Assembly (NCBI RefSeq): GCF_000688255.1 | Contig: NZ_JHYS01000001.1 | Coordinates: 310,001 to 374,000 of the forward strand | Length of the DNA stretch: 64,000 bases | Direction of reading: 5' to 3' | From: Simplicispira psychrophila DSM 11588 | Lineage (GTDB): Bacteria; Pseudomonadota; Gammaproteobacteria; Burkholderiales; Burkholderiaceae_C | In this document: piece after piece, positions 15,816 through 25,438 of the stretch | Numbering within the stretch: position 1 is the first letter of the stretch | Layout: every line of letters starts with the position of its first letter | Notes under the pieces: generated by a model | Databases searched by the model: none | Told to the model about the DNA's origin: nothing | What the model saw: the letters and a program-made list of their open reading frames with translations, nothing else | Program-made: the position numbers and the translations under genes

Positions 15816-17177
15816 TTATGACTTCAGACCAAAGCGGTGCATGAGGTCGTACAACGTAGGACGACTGACACCGAGCAAATCGGCGGCCTTGGCAATGGTG
15901 CCGTTCGCCCGCGCCAGCGCAGTAATCACGGCACGCTGTTCAGCCGCATCACGCAGCGCGCGAAGATCCAACGCCCCGTCGCCTTCGGCGCTGTCTGTGC
16001 CAGTCAGACCGATATCATCGACAGTGACTTGGCTTGTCTCCGCCATGATGGCGGCGCGCTTGATGCAGTTTTCCAGCTCACGGATATTGCCCTGCCAGCG
16101 ATGGGCTTCGATGGCGCGCACCGCATCCTCAGTCAGCGTCAGGCTGCGACTGTGTTCTTGTCCAAACCGTCGCAGAAACGAATGCGCAAGCAAGGCCGCA
16201 TCGCCCACCCGCTCGCGCAGTGGCGGAATGTCAATGACAATTTCGGCTAGGCGGTAATACAAATCTTCGCGAAACCGTCCCTCTTTGGCCCACTGCTTCA
16301 AATCCTGATGGGTAGCGCAGACAACCCGCACGTTCACGGCAATTTCCTGGCGACCTCCAATGCGTTCAATGACACGTTCCTGTAAAAACCGCAGCAGTTT
16401 GGCTTGTAGGGATAAGGGCAAGTCACCGATTTCATCGAGCATGAGCGTGCCCCCATGGGTCAGCTCAATCTTGCCTGGGGTCGTTTTTGCTGCCCCTGTA
16501 AAAGCACCTTTTTCATAGCCAAAAAGCTCGCTTTCCAACAAATTCTCTGGAATCGCAGCGCAATTGATGGCGACGAATCGCTCCCCTTTGCGATTCGATT
16601 GCTGATGCAGACCACGTGCCAACACCTCTTTTCCAGTGCCACTTTCGCCCAATAGCATCACTGTGGCATTGGTATTAGCCACCTTCTCGATGGTGCGGCA
16701 AATGCGCAGCATATGGGGATCGCGCGTCAGCAGGCCTGACAAGGCATCAGGCACCTGCATCGCCCGCAGCCGTTTATTCTCCGCTTGCAACTGGTGCAAG
16801 CGGAAAGCCCGTTCCACACTGAGATTGAGCATCTCAGGCTCAAAGGGTTTGGCTAGGAAATCATAGGCCCCGCGGGCCACCGCCTGCAAAGCATGGGACT
16901 GATCGTTCTGTCCCGTCAGCACAATCACCTTGCTGTCGGGATCCGCCGCCAGAATTTGATCGAGCAGCTTGAAGCCCTCGGAAACGGAGTCAGCATCCGG
17001 GGGCAGCCCCAGATCCATGGTCACCACAGCAGGTGCATATCGGCGCAATTGGGTCATGGCGCTTTCGCGGTCATGTGCCGTGACCGATACAAAGCGATCC
17101 AGCGACCATTTGATTTGTTTTTGCAATGCCAGATCGTCTTCAACGATCAGCAGCGATTGCACCTTGTCCTCGCTCAT
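15816..17177 (-). CDS. prsR: PEP-CTERM/XrtA system response regulator PrsR (sigma-54 activator)
   Basis: A 453-residue NtrC-type regulator. An N-terminal receiver domain carries the phospho-acceptor Asp in VVTMDLGLPP; the AAA+ domain has Walker A GESGTGKE and the sigma-54 contact loop GAFTGA; the C-terminus is a Fis-type helix-turn-helix (AADLLGVSRPTLYDLMHRFG). The protein should activate RpoN promoters when phosphorylated by PrsK. The start codon overlaps the prsK stop by 4 bp (ATGA). Candidate target promoters in the window are at 10605-10619 and, less certainly, 21117-21131. Confidence 0.95.
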   Translation of the reverse strand: MSEDKVQSLLIVEDDLALQKQIKWSLDRFVSVTAHDRESAMTQLRRYAPAVVTMDLGLPPDADSVSEGFKLLDQILAADPDSKVIVLTGQNDQSHALQAVARGAYDFLAKPFEPEMLNLSVERAFRLHQLQAENKRLRAMQVPDALSGLLTRDPHMLRICRTIEKVANTNATVMLLGESGTGKEVLARGLHQQSNRKGERFVAINCAAIPENLLESELFGYEKGAFTGAAKTTPGKIELTHGGTLMLDEIGDLPLSLQAKLLRFLQERVIERIGGRQEIAVNVRVVCATHQDLKQWAKEGRFREDLYYRLAEIVIDIPPLRERVGDAALLAHSFLRRFGQEHSRSLTLTEDAVRAIEAHRWQGNIRELENCIKRAAIMAETSQVTVDDIGLTGTDSAEGDGALDLRALRDAAEQRAVITALARANGTIAKAADLLGVSRPTLYDLMHRFGLKS

Positions 17178-19270
17178 GCGGCCTCCTCAGGGTGTAAATC
17201 GGAATCCTGAAAAACTTCGATCAAGGGAAGTAAAAGACACACCACAGTACCTTTTCCTACCTCGCTATTCACACTAATCTTGCCGCCCAGCTCACGCACA
17301 TATTGAAAACTTTCATAGGCACCAATACCCATACCCGCCTCCTTCGTGCTCTGAAAAGGTTTGAATAAGCGTGTTTGCACAAACTCTTGTGTCATTCCCT
17401 GACCGTTATCTCCCACTTCCACACGTGCATGACTGGCATAGCGATCAATTTTCATCCAGACACAGCCATCGGTATTGGTAGCATCCAGTGCGTTGTGCAC
17501 CAAGTGTCCAATAATACGCTCCATGCGATCAATCTGACCCCGCGTCAATACATGCGGTGAAACTTCCAAATGCACCTTGCGCCCGCGACACAGGGCATCG
17601 GCAGCCAAACGCTCAGCGATATTACCGAGATTCACACCCACTGCACTTAAACCAGACACACTGCCACCACTCAATTGGAGCATTAATTGACGCATACGCT
17701 CCAATGAATTCTCTACTGTCATCAGCATATCCGCTTGGAATTCAGGATTATTTTTAAGTCGTTTGGCATTCTTCACCATCAAAGATAGCTGGGAAACAAT
17801 GTTCTTCAGATCATGGACAACAAACGCCGACATACGACTAAAAGCCTCAAATTTTCTTGCTTCTAGCAAATCTTCTGTCGCCTGCATTTGAGCTAAAAAA
17901 CTGGCTGCCTGACGACCCGCTGTTTTCAGTAAATCCGTAACCTCCCAATTCACTTCAATCATGGTGCGTGGGCTGGCAAGCAGAACAAAACCTAAAACAT
18001 TCTCACCTTGCCACAAAGGAACCAGCAGCCAAGCCCGGGGGTATTCTTTAAGCCAATCTGGCAATCTCAATTCGTGGTAAAAATCCGGATTTGCATAATA
18101 TTCATCTATATTTATAACCCATCCGGTCGAGCGCATGAAAAGAGCTAGGCTTCCCTGACTATTCTCCGTATGAAGTGTCGGTGTCATATTCCATCGTGCC
18201 ACCTGTCGGTATTGATTTTCGTCTGGACGCAGTAGCCATAGTGCACCAGCAGGGCTTTCCAGCATGTCAGCAAGACCCCGAACAACATTCTCCCCTGCCT
18301 TATGGGGATAGTTTTGATTAGATAAAGTAGCTGTAAATTTCAACCACTCTTCACGATAATCAAATCGATAGCGGAAAAAATTCTTTCCTAAAAAAACCCG
18401 TAATTTTGCACGCAGTGCCCCGGAAAAAGCCAAAGCCATTGCAAGCACCAAGGCAACAAAAATAATACCTACTTGTAAAGCACCGCCCCAATCTCCACCA
18501 AAATATTTAATGTAATAACCAACACCAGAAATAAAAAGCAAATACAACCCCGTAATGACCAAGGTTACAGAATGGAAAACAACCACCCGAGAAACACGTA
18601 TCCTGGCGATACCTTGGTGATGTCGTACTGTCGCCCACAACAAGAATGGCACCATTAGCGCATGTACAAGAGGCCTGGCACTTACAGCATCAGAGCCCAT
18701 ACCTTGAAATAGCAAGCTTTCTGAGAATAAATACAAATCAAAAATGAATGTACCCGCTAGACCCAGACATAAAGGCTTTGCACTCCACAAAGAATTTTCT
18801 GGAATATTGCGAAATAATTGTTCTAACAGCACCAGTCCGCCGAGTGGCAAGAACACCATTAATAGTGTGACACCCAATTCTCCTGCAAAGGCATCCAAAG
18901 CCATCACAAACAACAGCACGGATACCGTCATCAATAATATAAATACAGGCCACCACCGCCACCAGATGCGGTTTTTTTCAGCTGCACCGGTCTTGAAAAA
19001 AAGCGCTATAAAAATAAGCCAAAACACATAGCGCAGTACATCAGATGATTTTTCAGTTATCCACCAAACCGATCCTGGTGACTTCAACGCCATAAAACCG
19101 CCACTGCTCCAGACAATAGAAGTGATAGCAGCAGCCAGCATTGCTATTCCAATGCGGCTGGCAGGCTTAAACGTCAATTCCTGAAATATTAGACGCAATG
19201 ACAAAATGACATAGGCAGCACTAGAAAGATACAGCCCCCAGTAGATCCAATGATACTCAGAATTATTCAT
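17174..19270 (-). CDS. prsK: XrtA/PEP-CTERM system histidine kinase PrsK
   Basis: A 698-residue membrane histidine kinase. The N-terminal 300 residues hold about eight hydrophobic helices, then a GAF-like domain (about 315-460), then the kinase core: H-box FVVHDLKNIVSQL, N-box LVHNALDAT, G1 VGDNGQGM and G2 GMGIGAYES. This arrangement is typical of PrsK, the sensor of exosortase A exopolysaccharide loci. The signal is unknown. The gene is visibly more AT-rich than the trp genes and prsT. It follows the sugar transferase gene by 23 bp and overlaps prsR, forming one transcription unit. Confidence 0.94.
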   Translation of the reverse strand: MNNSEYHWIYWGLYLSSAAYVILSLRLIFQELTFKPASRIGIAMLAAAITSIVWSSGGFMALKSPGSVWWITEKSSDVLRYVFWLIFIALFFKTGAAEKNRIWWRWWPVFILLMTVSVLLFVMALDAFAGELGVTLLMVFLPLGGLVLLEQLFRNIPENSLWSAKPLCLGLAGTFIFDLYLFSESLLFQGMGSDAVSARPLVHALMVPFLLWATVRHHQGIARIRVSRVVVFHSVTLVITGLYLLFISGVGYYIKYFGGDWGGALQVGIIFVALVLAMALAFSGALRAKLRVFLGKNFFRYRFDYREEWLKFTATLSNQNYPHKAGENVVRGLADMLESPAGALWLLRPDENQYRQVARWNMTPTLHTENSQGSLALFMRSTGWVINIDEYYANPDFYHELRLPDWLKEYPRAWLLVPLWQGENVLGFVLLASPRTMIEVNWEVTDLLKTAGRQAASFLAQMQATEDLLEARKFEAFSRMSAFVVHDLKNIVSQLSLMVKNAKRLKNNPEFQADMLMTVENSLERMRQLMLQLSGGSVSGLSAVGVNLGNIAERLAADALCRGRKVHLEVSPHVLTRGQIDRMERIIGHLVHNALDATNTDGCVWMKIDRYASHARVEVGDNGQGMTQEFVQTRLFKPFQSTKEAGMGIGAYESFQYVRELGGKISVNSEVGKGTVVCLLLPLIEVFQDSDLHPEEAA

Positions 19271-19293
19271 GAAAATAGGCGATTATCAAATTT

Positions 19294-20688
19294 CTACTGG
19301 GCGCCTTTTCCTGTGAGAACAACGCCAACTGTTTCAAATAAAATTACCAGATCCAAAAACCAAGAGTGATTTTTGACATAATAAAGGTCATATTGCAATT
19401 TATGCTCTGTGTCTTCGACCGATGCACCATAGTGATAACGCACCTGAGCCCAACCAGTCAAACCAGGCTTGATGCTATGGCGAACGGCATAGTAGGGAAT
19501 TTCAAGCGTCAGACGTTCTACAAAATAAGGCCTCTCCGGCCTTGGACCTACCAGGCTCATATCTCCTTTGAGGACGCAAAACAGCTGTGGGAGTTCATCG
19601 ATACGCATTTTTCTGATAAATTTTCCAACACGGGTTATTCGTGAATCTCCTGCACTGGCCCAACGAGGAGTGCCATCTTTTTCAGCATCACTGTACATAC
19701 TCCGAAATTTGATGACATTGAAAACTCTTCCATTACGTCCGACGCGCGCTTGGCGATAGAAAATAGGACCACTACTTTCAATAGAGATCAGTGCCGCAGT
19801 CATTGCCATGACAGGCAAGGCCATTACCAACAAAATAACTGCGGCAATCATGTCAAACAGCCATTTGATGCCAGAGCGCATAAAACCCTGATTGAATCCT
19901 CCAGAAAAAATAAGCCATCCAGCATATAAAGTATCTAGTCGTATCTGGCCTGAGTACTGTTCGAAATGCGTTGAAATATCAATAACTTTGATTCCTTTGA
20001 GTTTGCAATCCAGCAATTCACGCATAGGCATGCTACCGCCACGACGCTCACTCAAAGCCACAACAATTTCATCTACCTGATTTTTTTTGACTATCTCCGT
20101 CAGGGTTTCCCCTTTTGGTATGATTTTTCCTTCAGAAATGTCAGAATCATGTTCTTGTAGGCCTGCAAAATACCCAACCAGCTCAATACTCGGGTCATTA
20201 TTTTTCAGCGCTTTTCCCACGATATGCGCTCTTTTTCCAACACCAAAAATCAATATACGCCGGCGCATATATTTTATAGGCAATATATTTAAAGCCAAGA
20301 CCCTGACTGCCAACATACAGCCCATGACTACCACCAATGCCATTATTGATATATTATTTTGCATGGAGGAATTTAATGGAATACCGGAGAAGACTCCATA
20401 AATAATAGCTATGGAAAATAAAAAAGATAAAACTGCGCGCGCACGAATTTGCCCAATGGCTAATTTTCCAAAGCCATCATACAAGCCTAAAAATATATTT
20501 ACTAAAATAACCATAAAGCCAATAATCACACCTCGCCCAGAGTCAAAAAAAATGGCTTCTATAGCAGATACATTTGCTTTTTTATGCAGCATCAATGGAA
20601 AAATCAATACCCCAAAAATCAGCGTGAAATCCAACACGATCTGGAATAACATATGTCGCTGAAAATAATGATTAAAAATTTTTATCAA
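19294..20688 (-). CDS. TIGR03013-type XrtA system sugar transferase (EpsB-like)
   Basis: A 464-residue polyprenyl-phosphate sugar-1-phosphate transferase that should start the repeat unit on undecaprenyl phosphate at the cytoplasmic membrane. Four or five N-terminal helices precede a cytoplasmic Rossmann-like region (RRRILIFGVGKRAHIVGKAL) and the C-terminal bacterial sugar transferase domain (FYRQARVGRNGR, KFRSMY, RIDELPQLFCVLKGDMSLVGPRPERP, PGLTGWAQV). The ending is that of the TIGR03013 group tied to exosortase A. It leads prsK and prsR in the same direction and has its own upstream intergenic region, so it is probably the first gene of that operon. The first sugar is not predictable. Confidence 0.92.
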   Translation of the reverse strand: MIKIFNHYFQRHMLFQIVLDFTLIFGVLIFPLMLHKKANVSAIEAIFFDSGRGVIIGFMVILVNIFLGLYDGFGKLAIGQIRARAVLSFLFSIAIIYGVFSGIPLNSSMQNNISIMALVVVMGCMLAVRVLALNILPIKYMRRRILIFGVGKRAHIVGKALKNNDPSIELVGYFAGLQEHDSDISEGKIIPKGETLTEIVKKNQVDEIVVALSERRGGSMPMRELLDCKLKGIKVIDISTHFEQYSGQIRLDTLYAGWLIFSGGFNQGFMRSGIKWLFDMIAAVILLVMALPVMAMTAALISIESSGPIFYRQARVGRNGRVFNVIKFRSMYSDAEKDGTPRWASAGDSRITRVGKFIRKMRIDELPQLFCVLKGDMSLVGPRPERPYFVERLTLEIPYYAVRHSIKPGLTGWAQVRYHYGASVEDTEHKLQYDLYYVKNHSWFLDLVILFETVGVVLTGKGAQ

Positions 20689-21266
20689 TGATGCCTCCTG
20701 TATAGTCCAATCATCAGTAGCTAAAATCAGTAGCTAAAAATCAACATCTGAGCGCGCCCTTCGCAACTAAAAAATACTGACTCACCAATGAGAGCAGCAT
20801 CTAAAAAAATGCAAATTTTCTTTTATGACTTTTATCTTACAAAAATAAAATTTTTTGCCTTCTTACTTATCGTACTACCCAATCCAATCAATGAAATACC
20901 AGATATACGACAGGTAACAACCAAGACATGATGGATACAAGAAAGACCTTATTAAAATAACCATATCTGCTAGCACCCTACGATACACACACAGGCTATA
21001 AACCATTTATCCATGCAGCATGGTTAAATAGTTTTATGACTCATGGCATATCGATAGAAAATATCGAGGGAAATGCAGCATTTTTATTTTTCGCAAGCGT
21101 GCAGACACGAAAATACGCAATGGGTGGGCCCCAGTGCACAGCCGCCACTTGGCTCAACAAGCAAAAAATTCAGGACAATGGCCAGCAAGTGCGCAAGTTC
21201 CACCGCAAGAACCCAGGGGACAGAGACCAGCGCCACCAGCACACTGGGAGCACGCCTGAAAGATAT
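20689..21266. other. AT-rich intergenic region between the decarboxylase and EpsB-like genes
   Basis: No gene recognised in 578 bp. Near the EpsB-like start there is a direct repeat (ATCAGTAGCTAAAA, twice in about 27 bp, 20711-20740). The middle is very AT-rich, the right part is GC-rich and closer to coding composition, and a weak sigma-54-type match lies at 21117-21131 on the minus strand. The region probably holds the promoter of the epsB-prsK-prsR-prsT unit. Confidence 0.5.
21117..21131 (-). promoter_or_regulatory. Weak sigma-54-type promoter candidate upstream of the EpsB-like gene
   Basis: On the minus strand the sequence reads GGGCCCACCCATTGC. The GG and GC have the required 10-base spacing and the -12 TTGC is perfect, but two positions of the -24 element differ from consensus. 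It lies about 430 bp upstream of the sugar transferase start. Chance occurrence cannot be excluded. Confidence 0.25.
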
Positions 21267-22472
21267 TTACACCAACACTTCGAGGCAGGAAGGGTGGCCT
21301 AAAAACGCCTGCGGGCTGGCTGTTGCGCCATAGGCACCCGACTGGAACACCACCAGCAGATCGCCAGGCTGGGCCACAGGCAAATCCACCCTATCCGCCA
21401 GCAAATCCAGCGGCGTACACAACGGCCCCACCACGCTGACCGTTTCATGTTGCGGCGTGCGTAAGCGCTGGACTATGGCAACCGGGTAATTGCGCCGTAT
21501 GACCTGGCCAAAATTGCCCGAGGCCGCCAAGTGGTGGTGCATGCCACCGTCCACCACCAGAAACACTTGGCCACGCGACACTTTGCGGTCAATGACCCGC
21601 GCCACGTACATGCCGGCTTCTCCCACCAAATAACGCCCCAACTCCACCACCAGTCGCGCCGCTGGCTGTGCCTGCGCCAATTGCGCTTGCACTTGTGCCA
21701 GAGCATCGGTGATCGGGGCCAGATCCAGCGTTTTTTCACCGGGAAAATACGGTATGCCCCAACCGCCGCCCAGATTCACCTGACGCACAGGCGCAGGCGC
21801 ATCCGACGCCAGCCGCAAAACCAACGCCAGTGAACGGTGCAGACTCTCCGCAATCACACCAGCGCGCAGGTTCTGCGAGCCGGGGAAGACGTGAAAGCCT
21901 TCAAATACCAAACCGTCGCCGGCCCAACTGCGCAGCAGCATCGGTACTTGTTCAGCATCGATACCAAAGGGCTTGGCGCCGCCGCCCATGTGCATTCCGG
22001 CACCGCGCAATTCAAAATCGGGATTAATGCGCAGGGCTACTCGCGCCGACTGTCCCAGCGCCTGCGCGGCCTGGGCCAGCACCCGCAGTTCGCGCTCGGA
22101 CTCGACTTGCAGCAGCACACCGGCGGCCACAGCCTGACGCAACTCGGCATCACGCTTGCCAGGACCGGCAAAACCAATGGATTGCACCGACGCCCCAGCA
22201 TCCAGTGCCAGCTTGAGTTCACCCACCGAGGCCACGTCCATGCCATCGACCAGCGGACGAATGAAGCCCACCAGAGCCGGCATAGGATTGGCCTTGAGCG
22301 CGTAATGCAGACACACCCCGGGCGGCAGTGCCTGACGCACGGCAGCAATGCGCGCCGCTATCAGTGCCCGGTCATAAGCATAAAAAGGGGTTTGCCCAAC
22401 CCGCTCAGCCAGCAAAGCCAGCGCCACGCTGCCAACCTGCAACTCGTCAGCCAACCTATTGAATCGATCCAT
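21267..22472 (-). CDS. PLP-dependent decarboxylase, exosortase A system-associated
   Basis: A 401-residue fold-type III PLP enzyme (alanine racemase barrel plus beta domain), related to diaminopimelate/ornithine decarboxylases. The PLP lysine is K60 in HYALKANP; phosphate-binding glycines are in VNLGGGWGIPYF; PLCTPLDLL and the SGAYGATAS ending are the usual C-terminal active-site segments. Members of this subgroup occur in exosortase A loci; their amino-acid substrate is not known to me. Translation is set at the ATG at 22472, which overlaps the ligase stop by 17 bp; an open frame continues upstream inside the ligase gene and is not coding. It is coupled to the acyl-ligase gene. Confidence 0.92.
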   Translation of the reverse strand: MDRFNRLADELQVGSVALALLAERVGQTPFYAYDRALIAARIAAVRQALPPGVCLHYALKANPMPALVGFIRPLVDGMDVASVGELKLALDAGASVQSIGFAGPGKRDAELRQAVAAGVLLQVESERELRVLAQAAQALGQSARVALRINPDFELRGAGMHMGGGAKPFGIDAEQVPMLLRSWAGDGLVFEGFHVFPGSQNLRAGVIAESLHRSLALVLRLASDAPAPVRQVNLGGGWGIPYFPGEKTLDLAPITDALAQVQAQLAQAQPAARLVVELGRYLVGEAGMYVARVIDRKVSRGQVFLVVDGGMHHHLAASGNFGQVIRRNYPVAIVQRLRTPQHETVSVVGPLCTPLDLLADRVDLPVAQPGDLLVVFQSGAYGATASPQAFLGHPSCLEVLV

Positions 22473-24105
22473 GCTCCCGCCCCCAGTGTTGGCGGTCCAA
22501 CTTGCCGTTTGGACTGCGCGGCAAGGGCTGATCCACCCAGTGCAGCACCTGGGGCCACATGAAGGCGGGCAAGTGTTGACGGCAATGCGCCAGCACGTCA
22601 GCACCATCCTTATCAGCGTGGCCGCACGCTGCGGACGAAGCCCACAGAACGGCGCCAATCGCACTGCCCAGCGCATCGTCTGGTATGGCATAGACCACCA
22701 CTTCAGCGACCAGGCCGCTGGCATACAGCACTTCCTCGACTTCGGTGGGACTGACGCGGTAGCCCGACGTCTTGATCATTTCATCGCGCCGACCCACAAA
22801 ATACAAAAAGCCTTCGGCATCGCGCCGTACCGTATCGCCTGAATACACCGCACGCTCCAGTACCGCACTGTGCCCACCTGCAGGCAGCAAGGCGGCGGGC
22901 CAAGGTTTGAAGCGACGCACCGTTTCTTCCGGCCGGTTCCAGTAGCCCAGCGCCACCAGCGGGCCACGGTGTACCAGTTCCCCAGGCTCGTCTACCGCGC
23001 ACTCAGTGCCGTCCTCGCGCAGCACCCGCACTTCGGCGTTAGGGATTGCCCTCCCGATGGAATCGGGCCGGCGCTCAACTTCTTCCGGTGGTAAATAGGT
23101 GGAGCGAAAAGCCTCGGTCAGGCCATACATCAGATACGCCTGCGCTCCCGGAGCGCATTGGCGCAAGCGCTGCAGCGTCGCAGCGGGCATCCGCCCCCCG
23201 GTGTTGGCCCAATAACGCAAATACCGGGTCGCTTCAACCGGCCAGTTCAGCACGGCTAATTGCATGTACAGCGGCGGGACGGCCGTCAGGCAGGTGACCC
23301 GCTCGCGCGCCATGGTCCGCAAAACGTCACGTGGCAACAGGTAATTGAGCAATACCACGCGTGCCCCCACCACAAAGCCCGTGGTGAGCTGACTGAAGCC
23401 GGCATCAAACGACAGCGGCAGCACGGCCAGTAAGGTGTCATCACACCGGTGATGCAAATAACTGGCCACGCTGGTGGCTCCCGCGAGCAGATTGCGGTGT
23501 GTCAGCACCACCCCTTTGGGACGCCCGGTGCTACCTGAGGTGTAAAAAATCACGGCCACATCGGACTCCAGGCCAGCCATTCCATGCGCCGCAGGGCTGG
23601 TCAGCAAGTCAGGCCATGTGTGCCATGCCAGCCCATCAGGAAAGGCAGACACAGATTCCCGCGTGGACGGTGCCGTTGTATCGCACACCACCACCCGCTG
23701 CAAGCAGGGACAGTCCGCCAAAATGGGCACCAAAGACGCCAGCCGTGCCGCAGACGTGAACAGCACGCTCACGCCCGCATCTTGCAAAATATGCGCCACT
23801 TGGCCCGGCTTCAGCAGCGGATTCACTGGCACCAGCACGCCTCCAGCGGCCGAAATGGCAAAGCTGGCGACCACGGTTTCCAGACGTTTTTCCAGGAACA
23901 CCGCCACGCGTGCACCAGGAGCCAAGCCCTGTGCCCGCAAGCCCGTCGCACATCGCTGCGTTTGCGACTGCACATCGGCATATAAGAAGTGGTGTCCGTC
24001 CATCGTCACAGCCGTGCGCTCGGGCCAGCAGGCCGCAGCCCGGGCCAGCAGCTCATGCAGTAAAACAGGCGGTACACCCGCCTTGAAATCGAAATCTGTA
24101 GGCAT
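22456..24105 (-). CDS. Acyl-CoA ligase (AMP-forming), exosortase A system-associated
   Basis: A 549-residue member of the ANL superfamily that should adenylate a carboxylic acid and load it on CoA or on a carrier protein. Motifs: FYTSGSTGRPKGV (P-loop), YGLTEAFRS (A5), YSGDTVRRDAEGFLYFVGRRDEMIK (A7-A8 hinge) and a C-terminal SPNGKLDR with the catalytic lysine. The ATG at 24105 begins the conserved domain within a few residues; a TTG at 24144 is a less likely start. The gene is divergent from the acyl carrier protein gene, which starts 215 bp away, and its end overlaps the decarboxylase gene. An ACP next door suggests that the ligase loads that ACP. Confidence 0.92.
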   Translation of the reverse strand: MPTDFDFKAGVPPVLLHELLARAAACWPERTAVTMDGHHFLYADVQSQTQRCATGLRAQGLAPGARVAVFLEKRLETVVASFAISAAGGVLVPVNPLLKPGQVAHILQDAGVSVLFTSAARLASLVPILADCPCLQRVVVCDTTAPSTRESVSAFPDGLAWHTWPDLLTSPAAHGMAGLESDVAVIFYTSGSTGRPKGVVLTHRNLLAGATSVASYLHHRCDDTLLAVLPLSFDAGFSQLTTGFVVGARVVLLNYLLPRDVLRTMARERVTCLTAVPPLYMQLAVLNWPVEATRYLRYWANTGGRMPAATLQRLRQCAPGAQAYLMYGLTEAFRSTYLPPEEVERRPDSIGRAIPNAEVRVLREDGTECAVDEPGELVHRGPLVALGYWNRPEETVRRFKPWPAALLPAGGHSAVLERAVYSGDTVRRDAEGFLYFVGRRDEMIKTSGYRVSPTEVEEVLYASGLVAEVVVYAIPDDALGSAIGAVLWASSAACGHADKDGADVLAHCRQHLPAFMWPQVLHWVDQPLPRSPNGKLDRQHWGREHGSIQ

Positions 24106-24320
24106 GGAGCAGATGTTACGAGACGACGCAACAAGTCCAGCCAAACAAAGACAATCTATTACAAATCAATAACTTACAATATTTAATGGGTGCGTTAAGG
24201 ACTTGGTACAGCAGCCGCCATTCACTTATTTCCATGCAAGGCGTTACCCTGCAACTTTGCCTAGGCCTCCTCATTCTGGTGGAGACCTTCGTCTGCCGTT
24301 CTTACTTTTATGGACCTGCC

Positions 24321-24581
24321 ATGCCACTGACCGAGCAAGTTCTCCGTGTACTCGACGATGCCCTGCATCTGCAGGGGCGCGCACTCCATTTCGATCGCAG
24401 CACAGTGCTGCTGGGTAACTTGCCCGAACTCGACTCTATGGCGGTGCTGGCCCTCATCACCGGACTGGAAAATCATTTCGGCGTGACTTTCTGCGACGAC
24501 GATCTCCACAGTGCGGTGTTCGCCACCGTGGGGCAGTTGAGCGATCTGGTTGAGCAGACGCTGGCACGGCAAAACGAATGA
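24321..24581 (+). CDS. Acyl carrier protein, exosortase A cassette
   Basis: An 86-residue acyl carrier protein. The phosphopantetheine attachment site is S39 in LPELDSMAVL, followed by the usual helix LITGLENHFGVTF. The open frame extends upstream to 24186 but the extra residues contain a run with no ACP similarity, and the ATG at 24321 starts the domain. The stop overlaps the next gene's start by 4 bp (ATGA). It is not the housekeeping fatty-acid ACP: the motif is DSM and the context is a dedicated cassette with an acyl ligase and two hydrolases. The cargo is unknown. Confidence 0.88.
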   Translation: MPLTEQVLRVLDDALHLQGRALHFDRSTVLLGNLPELDSMAVLALITGLENHFGVTFCDDDLHSAVFATVGQLSDLVEQTLARQNE

Positions 24582-25438
24582 ATGCAGCAGCGCGCGCCTC
24601 CTTGCCCGAGGCATTCTTCTTGCCTGGTGCCACGGAGCAGCGCTTTTACCTGTTTCATCCACCCCAGGGAAGCGTGCCGCGCGGACGTATTCTTTATCTG
24701 CACCCGTTTGCCGAAGAGCTCAACACTACGCGTCGCATCGTGGCACAGCAGGCGCGGTCGTTGGCACAAGCCGGTTTTGCCGTACTGCAGATCGACATGC
24801 ACGGCTGCGGCGACAGCGCTGGCGATTTTGCTGATGCCACTTGGAGCACCTGGCTGGACGACGCCATGCAGGGCCACCGCTGGCTTGGCGAACACGCCCC
24901 TGGACCGGCGTGGGTATGGGGTATGCGCTCCGGTGCGCTGCTGGCCGCCGAGCTGATCCAGCGGCTGCAAAGCACAGTGCAAGCAGTGCCAGAACCCATC
25001 CACCTGCTTTTCTGGCAGCCGGTCACCAGCGGGGCACAGATGCTGCAACAGTTTCTGCGCCTGCACAACGCCAGCCAGTGGCTGGGCGGCGGCAGCATCC
25101 AGGGTCCATCTCCGGCGCAGCAACTGGCGCAAGGAACACCCGTGCCTATCGCGGGTTACACCCTCAGTCCGGCCCTGGCACAGGGCCTGGGCGGCGCCCG
25201 CCTGCATCCCCCGGCCGGTGCCGCCCCAGCGCGTTTGGTATGGCTGGAAGTGTCATCGCAGACGGCTCCCACGTTGGGCCCGGCTGCGGCCCAGTCGCTG
25301 GAGGCCTGGCGCGCAGCCGGCTGGCAAGTACACACGCAAGTGGCGGCAGGCCCGGCGTTCTGGCAGACTGTGGGGATCGACACGGCCCCGGCCCTGTTGC
25401 ACGCCACACAGCAGGCGCTGACCGCACCAACGCCATGA
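24578..25438 (+). CDS. Alpha/beta hydrolase, 'hydrolase 2, exosortase A system-associated'
   Basis: A 286-residue alpha/beta-hydrolase-fold protein of the hydrolase 2 subgroup found in exosortase A loci. The oxyanion region reads LYLHPFAEELNTTRR and the third strand VLQIDMHGCGDSAGDF. The nucleophile-elbow position reads WGMRSGALLA rather than a textbook GxSxG, so the catalytic residue is uncertain. No signal peptide is visible; the protein should be cytoplasmic. It is coupled by 4-bp overlaps to the ACP gene before it and the hydrolase 1 gene after it. It may act as a thioesterase or transferase on the ACP-bound group (inference). Confidence 0.85.
   Translation: MNAAARASLPEAFFLPGATEQRFYLFHPPQGSVPRGRILYLHPFAEELNTTRRIVAQQARSLAQAGFAVLQIDMHGCGDSAGDFADATWSTWLDDAMQGHRWLGEHAPGPAWVWGMRSGALLAAELIQRLQSTVQAVPEPIHLLFWQPVTSGAQMLQQFLRLHNASQWLGGGSIQGPSPAQQLAQGTPVPIAGYTLSPALAQGLGGARLHPPAGAAPARLVWLEVSSQTAPTLGPAAAQSLEAWRAAGWQVHTQVAAGPAFWQTVGIDTAPALLHATQQALTAPTP

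Noticed and set aside
24210-24230. Possible sigma-54 element upstream of the ACP gene
   Set aside because: GG and GC are spaced correctly, but the -12 box reads CCGC and the -24 box TGGTAC, too far from consensus.
24841-25434. N-terminal extension of the hydrolase 1 frame
   Set aside because: It lies out of frame inside hydrolase 2 and has no domain similarity; ATGA coupling at 25435 fixes the start.
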